Source: Phoronis australis
Lineage: Eukaryota; Phoronida; Phoronidae
Length of the DNA stretch: 64,000 nt
NCBI GenBank assembly: GCA_002633005.1
Contig: NMRA01000250.1
Location: forward strand, 95,534 to 159,533
Direction: 5' to 3'
Shown here piece after piece: positions 61,101 through 64,000 of this stretch (positions within the stretch are counted from its first letter, which is position 1; every line of letters begins with the position of its first letter). Made by a program: the position numbers and the translations under genes. The notes below the pieces were generated by a model that searched no databases, was not told the DNA's origin, and was given only the letters and a program-made list of their open reading frames with translations.

Positions 61101-64000
61101 ATCTTGCAATGAGGGAATGAAAGTACTGAACGGCGTGCATACTAGGAATATGATGTGGGGAAGCTGAGCTGAAGCGAAAACAATCACAAGTATTCGAACA
61201 GTCCTTGGTTCAGTTGCCCAACTTGGCAACTGGCCATTTTTACACTGCTCGTGTCAGGATATTATATCTGACTAATGAACTGCATGAAGACTCAATCCAA
61301 AATACTTGGCCACATGTTAAGAATCTTCCTATCGCATCCAACTTTTCGTACTATAAAACCATGAGAACTGATCGAGGCCAAGCGTGCGTGGAAGAATTTA
61401 TTTTAAATTTCTCAGCGGCTGAGGGACGCGAAGTACGTATATCATAATTAAGGGCGTGGGTGGATAGGAACGATTCGAAATAATGTGTGGGAGCGGAGCT
61501 GACCTCTTTTTGAGCACATAATTACACGGTGTCAGGATACTACAAAACGGGGGTGCCTTCAGATCAGTGAGAGAGGAATATCGTGCGTGAGAGAAGATTA
61601 TTTGTCCGTTTGCAATCCCGAGCGATGCACAGGAGAAGAATTGAGTATGTGTTCTTTGCTTTTTGCATGACGCGTTCTTCCGTTTAGTCTAACTTGTTAG
61701 GTTGTATAGCACAAATTGGGCGGATGACGGCTGTAGCCAATACCTTACACCGACGACTGATTAAGTCAATTCCGGCAATTATGGTTAGAGGGTCAACTCT
61801 CTTTAGTTCGATAGTTGCTCTAATCTCCAATAAGATCATATCTTATTGACTCACCGGGCTGTGATATTAAAAAAAATAATTTATAAGTTATAAAATGTTT
61901 GAACATAAACCAATGACATTTCTGAATTCCCCATCAATTACTGGTCATGCGGAAATTAAGTTTTTGAATCACCAAAATCGCCCAACTATACAATGAAAGT
62001 TAAGACTATCACACGCTCACAACCGCGCTGTACGTCTGGTAAAATCACTGAACGGGAGAACGCCCTAACGAACTTTAAAAACCTGTCATTTATTTATTTG
62101 AGGTCATTTTTCGCAGTAGTTCACATTAAATTTTGAGCCCCCATAAATGCGACCTGGGTCGTATTTTAATTTTACGTAGTTACCCGGGGTCATTTTCAAT
62201 ACTGAAAACTAGGGCTTATTGGGGCACAACAAAAGTACGTCCCAAGTGAGCGGCACATCTCTTGGATACAATGTTTTTGCATCGAGCGACACGAATTAAA
62301 TGATAAATTTGCGCGATCTTATTGGTTTCTATTGAAAAAACGAAAAAAATAAAATGCTCACAGTGGATAACAAGCGTGCAGCCACTCAGATAATTCGAGA
62401 ATCTGCCATTGGTTGCCATCTTCTATTAGTTTGATATTTTCATAACGACTGATTTACACTTATAAAAACGCATGTAAGTGCGACATCACATGTTTTTTAT
62501 GTTTCTGGAAAAAATCACACTCTTCTCCCTCTTTATGTGTTAGATATCGCGCTTTGAAAAGAGCAATTTGCCCCATTTGTTTTCACGGCAACCAGCCGTG
62601 TCACGTGACTAGTAACACTCTCCAATTTGGCGTCAAGTTGTCAGCTGCAGTAGCGCCTGCGCCTGGTCTATAGTATTAGATGTCTATGGGCTCACTATTA
62701 AAATGGCGACTGCGTGAATAAGGTCTATAGAACCTTTAGAACCTTCGAACTATTGAGACATAGACTTTTGTTGTCGGACTGTCGAACCTTCGGACTATAG
62801 AAAGTTATGGACTATAAACTTTGGATTAGAGCCTTTGGACTGTAGATGTGGACCAATCTCAAACTGCCCATTTTGCCAGCTGTAGCATGCCCCCCTGGCA
62901 TGAAGGAAATTGTTACTAAATATGACGTCGACATTCCGTTGTTCCCAACTTGTTCGATTGTATAGCCCAACAACAAGTTGGGAAGTTTACCTCCCTTAGC
63001 CAATTAACTCCATTCTGGCGTTGATGGTTGGAGGGCCTGCGCTCTTTTGTTTGATAATTGCTCTAATCTCCGATCAGATCGTATCTAGCCTGACTGGGGT
63101 GGGCTGATAAAAATGAAAGTTAAGTTAAGCCAGATATTATCGCACGTTCAGCACCCCTCACGTCTGGAAAAGTTACTGAACGACAGGACGCTGTAATGAG
63201 GGATCCTGAATTGTAATAATTTTGCTGCTGGATTCCTACGCGCATCAGCTTAGTACAGTTACAGCCTCTGAGCTTGCCCCTTACTTGACGTGCTATTGTA
63301 CTAATCATGCGCGCACCTATCCTAAAACTTGGGGGCTCGAATTTTTGAGAGTTTACGGGGTACGTTCAGGGCTATGAATTGTGCATTCGCCAATTTTTGG
63401 TAGTCCCTGCCTTTTAGTGGGCTTTTGTCTCGTTTTCTACTTTTTTCGGAATTTTTGTTTCTCTGAGACGGACTCGTTCGAGGCCCCGACCCCCTGGGTG
63501 CGTGCATGCTAATTAAAGCATTAGCTTGTAGGAATCTCTGGGTAACATCAGTTTAGAGACTCTTCATGGGATTTCCTTTCAAAGCTGGGGTTACAACTTG
63601 TATATAAGTTGCTATAAATCCTCCTTAATCCGTCAAAAGTATCTTGATTTAGGCCATTTACCGTTAAAACTGGTCTTATTTTGTACCTTATTAGAAATTA
63701 GAAGTTAGAAGTAGTTTTTGGGCTTTGGAACGACAGTATCCAGACAATTCAAAACGTAAGACTGTAAATGCTAAATAAGAGATCACTAGCATGCTGTCAA
63801 ACTGTAAAATGCAACATCTGATCCTCCAGTTTCTTTCACTGAAAATTTCAAAACAAAATTCAATATTTTTCAGCTGTTGGGTATTTTGCCGTTTAAGGAC
63901 CAATTCTTGTTGCTCGTAGTTACCACTTATGTTGAGTTCCGAATCAACACATCTCCTTGATTGTTTCATTTCAGTGAAGCAAACCCAGTTACACATTGTT
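25068..64000 (+). CDS. Divergent SLC6-family membrane transporter-like protein (13 exons, 3' incomplete)
   Basis: Exons: 25068-25152, 39921-40049, 40808-40945, 43728-43932, 45899-45931, 47758-47890, 49959-50108, 53295-53401, 55866-55990, 56640-56755, 57154-57291, 58937-59033 and a candidate at 63975-64000; all phases match (about 494 codons). The layout is that of an SLC6 carrier: a short cytoplasmic N-terminus, TM1-TM2, TM3, the extracellular loop 2 signature 'YPWDYCGYPFNTPSC', TM4-5, 'VWADVAMRHTF' before TM6, then TM7 to TM10. Key positions are altered. TM1 has 'GLSTFSVDPY' where the family has GLGNVWRFPY, and the DSQF motif of TM8 is missing. SLC6 proteins are sodium-coupled amine or amino acid importers of the plasma membrane; sodium coupling is doubtful here and the substrate is unknown. 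The Met at 39932 could be an alternative start. Confidence 0.82.
25615..25770. mobile_element. MITE family K candidate
   Basis: 'GCGCGTTCAATAATGTTAG' at the left and 'AAACGCGTTC' at the right resemble the ends of the clearer family K copy at 41087-41230. Confidence 0.4.
25771..26616. other. SLC6-like gene intron 1, no feature seen
   Basis: No recognisable exon or repeat boundary. Confidence 0.4.
26617..26837. mobile_element. MITE family B, copy 1
   Basis: The ends 'CATGCGCGCGCACCCAG' and 'CTGGGTGCGCGCATG' are inverted repeats. Internally it has 'CTCGAATTTCCGAC', 'AAAAAACGGGGTACCAGG' and 'TTCTTGGACTTTTTG', which recur in all six copies in the window. Confidence 0.85.
26838..28188. other. SLC6-like gene intron 1, mostly unassigned
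   Basis: No exon recognised. A short family C fragment ('CATCCGCTGCTGTATCTTG', 'CTTACAGGATCT') lies at about 28115-28188. Confidence 0.4.
28189..28591. mobile_element. MITE family J, copy 2
   Basis: 'CTGGGCCCGGTCTCCAATCT' at the left pairs with 'AGATTAGAGACCGAGCCCAG' at the right. The arms continue inward for about 90 bases with 'CTCGAAA' stretches. Another copy is at 6343-6720. Confidence 0.8.
28592..29627. other. SLC6-like gene intron 1, no feature seen
   Basis: No recognisable exon or element. Confidence 0.4.
29628..29672. repeat. (GA)n microsatellite at the LINE 3' end
   Basis: A run of GAGAGAGAGGGA-type sequence directly abuts 'AAAACACTTTTATTAA', the reverse complement of an AATAAAAGTGTTTT end. 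Read on the minus strand it is the CT-rich tail of the LINE. Confidence 0.8.
29673..33305 (-). mobile_element. 5'-truncated non-LTR retrotransposon (LINE), interrupted
   Basis: Minus-strand fragments match a LINE reverse transcriptase. They include 'PGNYRPIYILPTISKIIEKI' and 'HQYGFRKCHSTE' near 32655-32830, 'GVPEGSVLGRLLFLVYINDL' near 32380-32440, and the catalytic 'LLYADDTCL' near 32320-32345. 'FLGITVDKNLSWSPHI' and a C-terminal region follow, ending at a TAA near 31381. Frameshifts separate the pieces and no endonuclease domain is present, so it is a dead copy. The style is jockey/CR1-like but the clade is unresolved. The 3' UTR continues at 29673-29915 after a 1463-bp insertion. Confidence 0.88.
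29916..31378. mobile_element. 1463-bp inverted-repeat DNA transposon inserted in the LINE
   Basis: The ends 'CACGGGTGAGAAACAACATG' and 'CATGTTGTTTCTCACC', 'CGTG' are inverted copies extending about 170 bases each (29916-30090 and 31196-31378). Direct repeats AATTA (29911-29915, 31379-31383) flank it as a 5-bp target duplication. The arms hold short direct subrepeats such as 'GGTCCTGTTTT' and 'CGGTCCCATTT'. No transposase frame is seen, so it is non-autonomous. CAC tips with a 5-bp duplication are compatible with Transib-like elements, but that is only a suggestion. Confidence 0.88.
32667..34435. repeat. Duplicated flanks around the gap at 33551 (probable assembly artefact)
   Basis: The segment 32667-33550 is repeated nearly exactly at 33552-34435. 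It contains the 5' part of the LINE fragment and about 250 bases upstream of it. The junction is exactly at the n. Confidence 0.85.
34505..36330. repeat. Modular repeat with 'ATGACCCATGACAGAC' core, ~140-150-bp period
   Basis: The core 'AAATGNCCCATGACAGAC' with variants recurs near 34600, 34743, 34902, 35030, 35250, 35360, 35512, 35640, 36100 and 36237. Between cores are alternating spacers with 'GATTTAAAACGA' and 'CCTGAAATCCCACAAAATG'. The part around 35070 (34505-35069 against 35157-35683) is also duplicated across the n. No coding function seen. Confidence 0.75.
36331..36852. other. SLC6-like gene intron 1, no feature seen
   Basis: No exon or element recognised. Confidence 0.4.
36853..38440 (+). 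repeat. Family C modular repeat, copies 2 and 3
   Basis: Heads at 36853 ('ATGCGCCCACGTATTTATAT') and 37352 ('CCCATATATTTATATGTGG', then five CCGT units) are followed by CTAGTGGC modules near 37558, 37704, 37867, 38011 and 38036. A tail at about 38417 reads 'TTTCAACGCTCTGCGTTG'. A family A element sits inside at 37036-37194. Confidence 0.8.
37036..37194 (+). mobile_element. MITE family A inserted in family C
   Basis: 'CAGGGGCGGATCCAAG' to 'AAATCCACCACTG', with an inner 'TTAGCCAGGATTTTGCC'. Family C sequence ('CCGGTGTGCCC' ... 'TAGTGGCA') continues on both sides, so the insertion broke one CTCF-like core. Confidence 0.8.
38441..39640 (+). repeat. Family C modular repeat, copy 4 (split by a LINE fragment)
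   Basis: Modules at 38441-38754 and 39361-39640 are continuous with each other once the LINE fragment between them is removed. Confidence 0.7.
38755..39360 (+). mobile_element. 5'-truncated LINE 3' end inserted in family C
   Basis: Frames encode 'MVRPTLVYASTVWDPLPKK', then after a frameshift 'GRAARWVTRRFNRLSSVGSM' and 'LETLHWPTLSHRRKI', the C-terminal part of a LINE reverse transcriptase protein. A 3' UTR and a 'AAGAAAGAAAAGGAAAGAAA' tail follow. AAAGG is found at both edges as a target duplication. Family C reads through the site. Confidence 0.85.
39921..40049 (+). CDS. SLC6-like exon 2 (TM1)
   Basis: Acceptor 'CGTTTGTAG', donor GTGAGT. It encodes 'AKWNLLHMAFAALTGFGLS', 'TFSVDPYFMYSRGG', aligning with W...FLLS.IGYAVGLGNVWRFPY...NGG of the family. 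The Asn, Trp-Arg and Phe of the unwound TM1 segment are replaced by Thr, Ser-Val and Asp. Confidence 0.85.
40808..40945 (+). CDS. SLC6-like exon 3 (TM2)
   Basis: It encodes 'GPYLLIYYVTLFLTLPPIVF', 'VHMKLGGVTESGLVGMLAKH' and 'VPILTG'. This parallels the family pattern GAFLIPYLL...P.FFLELALGQ...G....W. The conserved Glu and Gln of the ELxLGQ motif are Met/Lys and Gly here. Acceptor 'TTTCAG', donor GTATAC. Confidence 0.87.
41024..43158. repeat. 1068-bp duplicated flanks around the gap at 42091 (probable assembly artefact)
   Basis: The segment 41024-42090 is repeated at 42092-43158 with a constant offset of 1068 and few substitutions. It lies in an intron of the SLC6-like gene. Confidence 0.85.
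41087..41230. mobile_element. MITE family K
   Basis: 'GCGTTCAATAACGCTAAGAC' ('CTACGCTAGGACCTAGC') at the left pairs with 'GCGAGGTCCTAGCATTACTG', 'AACG' at the right. About 145 bases. Also present as 42155-42298 in the duplicated copy. Confidence 0.65.
43125..43230 (-). mobile_element. tRNA-derived SINE, copy 1
   Basis: On the minus strand: 'CAGTAGCTCAGTGTCAATGG', 'TTAGAGCAC' (A-box-like), then 'GGTTCGATTC' (B box), then a shared non-tRNA tail 'TTGGGATTCCTGA', 'TTTTTCTGTCTTTATTTGAG'. Acceptor-stem pairing fails and the anticodon loop lacks U33, so it is not a functional tRNA gene. Confidence 0.7.
43395..43480 (-). mobile_element. tRNA-derived SINE, partial copy 2
   Basis: On the minus strand 'TGTGATTCGATTCCCAGTTG', 'GGGTTCCTGGCTTTTCTG', 'TTTATTCGA' matches the B box and tail of copy 1 at about 250 bases distance. 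The 5' half is degraded. Confidence 0.65.
43728..43932 (+). CDS. SLC6-like exon 4 (TM3 and extracellular loop 2)
   Basis: It encodes 'GFAQMIYCFLYLIYVPILGA', 'RVFYYMVASIVPGAWDTPAD' and 'LKYPWDYCGYPFNTPSC', then 'LTSKDLANNT'. TM3 and the PW..C....NTP.C signature are hallmark SLC6 features; the two Cys form the loop 2 disulphide in the family. 'NNT' is a possible N-glycosylation sequon. Acceptor 'TTTCCAG', donor GTAAGC. Confidence 0.92.
44528..44785. mobile_element. MITE family B, copy 2, inserted in family C
   Basis: 'CTGTGGGCGCACCCAG' to 'CTGGGTGCGCGCATG'. The family C phrase 'AACCACTCTA...AGGATG' is split by it, with CTCTA on the left and CTCTAAGG on the right, suggesting a 4-5-bp target duplication. 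Confidence 0.8.
45899..45931 (+). CDS. SLC6-like exon 5 (33-base micro-exon, loop 2)
   Basis: It encodes 'YWTPAESEFYR' (with bases from the neighbours), matching the S.(A)EEFW.r. segment before TM4. Acceptor 'CATTTCAG', donor GTACAT. The overhangs (AC+C before, CG+G after) restore Thr and Arg. It lies 29 bases upstream of the next family C head. Confidence 0.8.
45960..47312 (+). repeat. Family C modular repeat, copy 7
   Basis: Head 'ATGCGCCCACAAATTTACAT' at 45964, modules near 46134, 46530, 46672 and weaker ones to about 47260, and tail 'TTTGCGTTGCTCTTGTTG' near 47303. This copy is more diverged than the others. Confidence 0.75.
47758..47890 (+). CDS. SLC6-like exon 6 (loop 2 end and TM4)
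   Basis: It encodes 'FHVVQTNKVVEGLGGMDYPL', 'PVCLFVLWVITALMTAFSIR' and 'IYGW'. This matches the family pattern VL..S.gi...G...W.L.lcl...W...... Acceptor 'TTCCACAG', donor GTAACA, phase 0. Confidence 0.9.
47891..48906. other. SLC6-like gene intron, no feature seen
   Basis: AT-rich, no exon or element recognised. Confidence 0.4.
48907..49144. repeat. 59-bp tandem repeat, four copies
   Basis: Unit 'AATTGCCTGCAACTGCCTGC', 'TTGATCATTATGGCA' repeats with exactly 59-base spacing. Copies three and four are nearly identical. Confidence 0.95.
49632..49863. mobile_element. MITE family F, best copy
   Basis: 'TCTGTTTCATGAAAGGGACT', 'TAAAACTTAAGACAG' at the left pairs with 'CTTAAATCTTAAGTCACTTT', 'AATGAAACAGA' at the right. 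About 230 bases. Confidence 0.8.
49959..50108 (+). CDS. SLC6-like exon 7 (TM5 and loop 3)
   Basis: It encodes 'LLSIMGTLFLTSILAVIIYG', 'YTNVTRSAIDDVYPFFYFSD' and 'MSPRRVLDSK'. This aligns with TM5 and the G.......P....L.d..VW loop of the family. 'NVT' is a possible glycosylation sequon. Acceptor 'ATTTTCAG', donor GTAAGT, phase 0. Confidence 0.88.
50409..51775 (+). repeat. Family C modular repeat, copy 8
   Basis: Head 'CCCACATATTTATATTTGG' near 50418. Cores occur near 50594, 50718, 50833, 50980, 51126, 51277, 51378, 51518 and 51664, mostly 100-150 bases apart. Tail 'TTTCAATGCTCCACGTTGC' near 51742. Confidence 0.8.
51922..52300 (+). repeat. Family C modular repeat, copy 9 (partial)
   Basis: Head 'AAATATTTATATGTGGACGC' near 51934, cores near 52107 and 52255, then the match stops. 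Confidence 0.75.
52757..53010. mobile_element. MITE family B, copy 3
   Basis: 'CATGCGCGCACCTAG' to 'CTGGGTGCGCCCATG' with the usual internal sequence ('AAACGGGGCTACTAGG'). Confidence 0.85.
53295..53401 (+). CDS. SLC6-like exon 8 (TM6)
   Basis: It encodes 'VWADVAMRHTFVVNLLLGFL', 'PAMGKFVGKGTVKTN'. The VW.DA..Q.FFSL...G start is recognisable, but the Gln, Ser and Gly residues of the unwound TM6 segment and the SYN motif are not kept. Acceptor 'TTTGTAG', donor GTAAGT, phase 2. Confidence 0.82.
53501..53635 (+). mobile_element. MITE family A, copy in SLC6-like intron
   Basis: 'CAGGGGCGGATCCAG' to 'AAATCCGCCACTG', 135 bases, with the inner 'TTAGCCAGGATTTTGCACCC'. It is the cleanest copy in the window. 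Confidence 0.85.
54135..55700 (+). repeat. Family C modular repeat, copies 10 and 11 (diverged)
   Basis: Diverged head near 54140, second head at 54704 ('TTTTTATGTGCCCACATATT'), and cores near 54312, 54471, 54648, 54884, 55027 and 55494. A family B element interrupts it at 55096-55354. Confidence 0.7.
55096..55354. mobile_element. MITE family B, copy 4, inserted in family C
   Basis: 'ATGCAGGCGTGCACCCAG' to 'CGGGTGAGGGCATG', more diverged at the tips than the other copies. Inner 'CTCGAATTCCTGACG' and 'TTCTTGGACTTTTTG' identify it. Confidence 0.75.
55866..55990 (+). CDS. SLC6-like exon 9 (TM7)
   Basis: It encodes 'SWLFIIFAMIIKPHIGVNFL', 'LPYYGLLTRSLGVSFNNVMA', 'A'. Position and phase fit TM7, but the family's NS.TS...G motif is not evident. 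Acceptor 'ATTACAG', donor GTGAGT. Confidence 0.75.
56640..56755 (+). CDS. SLC6-like exon 10 (loop 4 and TM8 start)
   Basis: It encodes 'GLPQVAFYVLPRTFARSELA', 'PGILFLMYLSMYLSILYFS'. This parallels GpGLAFI.YPEA......s..W...FF.ML..LGLDSQF. The aspartate and serine of DSQF, used for sodium binding in TM8 of the family, are absent. Acceptor 'AAATAG', donor GTAAGT. Confidence 0.85.
57154..57291 (+). CDS. SLC6-like exon 11 (TM8 end and TM9)
   Basis: It encodes 'TMGIAVMSDAIKETFPQLKG', 'KKLVAMIIKSSLCAVCFLLG' and 'LTMVTR'. The D.FP.LR...........C.....G...T. pattern is well conserved. Acceptor 'GCTTTCAG', donor GTAAGT, phase 0. Confidence 0.92.
57300..58936. other. SLC6-like gene intron, no feature seen
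   Basis: No exon or element recognised. A minus-strand open frame at 58248-58706 has no family match and no splice support. Confidence 0.4.
58937..59033 (+). CDS. SLC6-like exon 12 (TM10)
   Basis: It encodes 'GGDVLFTTLDFFLHFFGVIT', 'MFFTLVGLAVIF'. This matches GG.Y...L.D.......L.....E.I.V.W.YG. The conserved Glu is replaced. Acceptor 'CACTTTCAG', donor GTAAGT, phase 1. Confidence 0.88.
60588..60977 (+). mobile_element. MITE family A inside the hAT-like element, itself interrupted
   Basis: 'CAGGGGCGGATCCAG' at 60588 and 'CTAAATCCGCCACTG' at the right edge are the family A ends. The middle is broken at 60631-60896 by family B, after which 'ATTAGCCAGGATTTTGCCC' resumes the family A sequence. 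Confidence 0.82.
60631..60896. mobile_element. MITE family B, copy 5, nested in family A
   Basis: 'CACACGTGCGCACCCAG' to 'CCGGGTGTGTGCATG' with the typical inner 'AAAAAACGGGGTAATAGG'. Confidence 0.8.
61684..62070. repeat. Family I repeat, copy 1 (inside the hAT-like element)
   Basis: 'TAACTTGTTAGGTTGTATAG', 'TTGCTCTAATCTCC' and 'GTACGTCTGGTAAAATCACT' recur in order in 62940-63200. Inner length differs between the two copies. Confidence 0.6.
62940..63200. repeat. Family I repeat, copy 2
   Basis: 'CAACTTGTTCGATTGTATAG', 'TTGCTCTAATCTCC' and 'TCACGTCTGGAAAAGTTACT' match copy 1. This copy lies outside the hAT-like element, in the intron proper. Confidence 0.6.
63306..63508. mobile_element. MITE family B, copy 6
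   Basis: 'CATGCGCGCACCTA' to 'CTGGGTGCGTGCATG', shorter inside than the other copies. Confidence 0.8.
63975..64000 (+). CDS. SLC6-like exon 13 candidate (cut by window edge)
   Basis: After the acceptor 'TTTCATTTCAG' the frame that follows exon 12 reads Val-Lys-Gln-Thr-Gln-Leu-His-Ile-Val. It is placed where family members have the YG.d.F..DI segment after TM10. The phase fits, but the piece is too short to be certain. Confidence 0.45.

Larger units (their letters stand above)
59612..62688. mobile_element. 3077-bp hAT-like non-autonomous DNA transposon
   Basis: It is flanked by the 8-bp direct repeat GGCTCACT (59604-59611, 62689-62696). The ends are inverted: 'CATAGAC' then 'ATAGACCGGGCGC' at the left, and 'GCGCCTGGTCTAT' then 'GTCTATG' at the right. 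An 8-bp target duplication and CATAG tips are typical of hAT elements. No transposase frame is visible. It has itself been invaded by family A (60588-60977). Confidence 0.85.
59453..62724. mobile_element. Foldback MITE, second copy, split by a hAT-like element
   Basis: The left part 59453-59611 ('TTATTCAAGCAATCGCCATT' ... 'AAACCTAAAAAGAGGCTCAC') and right part 62697-62724 ('AAATGGCGACTGCGTGAATA', 'AGGT') together match the complete 178-bp copy at 13342-13519. The interruption carries GGCTCACT at both sides. Confidence 0.85.

Overview
This is a eukaryotic (metazoan) genomic window. It is AT-rich, its genes are split by long introns with standard GT...AG junctions, and its repeats are those of an animal genome (LINEs, a tRNA-derived SINE, many small inverted-repeat elements). 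The gene content fits a marine invertebrate. An invertebrate deuterostome is my best guess, but the species cannot be fixed from the sequence. Seven single-n gaps (1746, 4921, 7622, 24397, 33551, 35070, 42091) mark contig joins. At least four of them sit between two near-identical copies of the same sequence, which looks like unmerged haplotypes and not biology.

Two genes lie head to tail on the + strand. The first (exons 5899-21265) is an ADAR1-type double-stranded-RNA adenosine deaminase. It has the C-terminal half of one dsRNA-binding domain, the C-terminal half of a second, a complete third, and then a complete deaminase domain with the HAE, PCG and SCS zinc/catalytic motifs, ending in a stop codon and an AATAAA signal. 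Its N-terminus lies upstream or is missing, and one half-domain exon seems lost in the gap at 7622. Splice phases agree at every other junction.

The second gene (first coding exon 25068-25152, then 39921 to beyond the right edge) is a very divergent SLC6-family (neurotransmitter:sodium symporter fold) membrane protein covering TM1 to TM10. Its thirteen exons keep frame throughout. The residues that normally define TM1, TM6 and TM8 of this family, including sodium-site and gate positions, are replaced.

Nearly everything else is repeats. A modular family (called family C here) occupies 3.8-5.8, 36.9-39.6, 44.1-47.3, 50.4-52.3 and 54.1-55.7 kb. It is built of roughly 150-bp modules, each centred on a motif resembling a CTCF core site. 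Another modular repeat with a similar period fills 34.5-36.3 kb. A 5'-truncated LINE on the minus strand (29.7-33.3 kb) is split at its stop codon by a 1463-bp inverted-repeat transposon with a 5-bp target duplication. At the right end there is four-level nesting: a small MITE is split by a 3077-bp hAT-like element (8-bp duplication), which contains a family A element, which contains a family B element. Six family B copies (tips CATGCGCGCACCCAG), four family A copies, several other MITE families and seven tandem arrays complete the picture. One 50-bp tandem array triplicates a splice donor of the deaminase gene.
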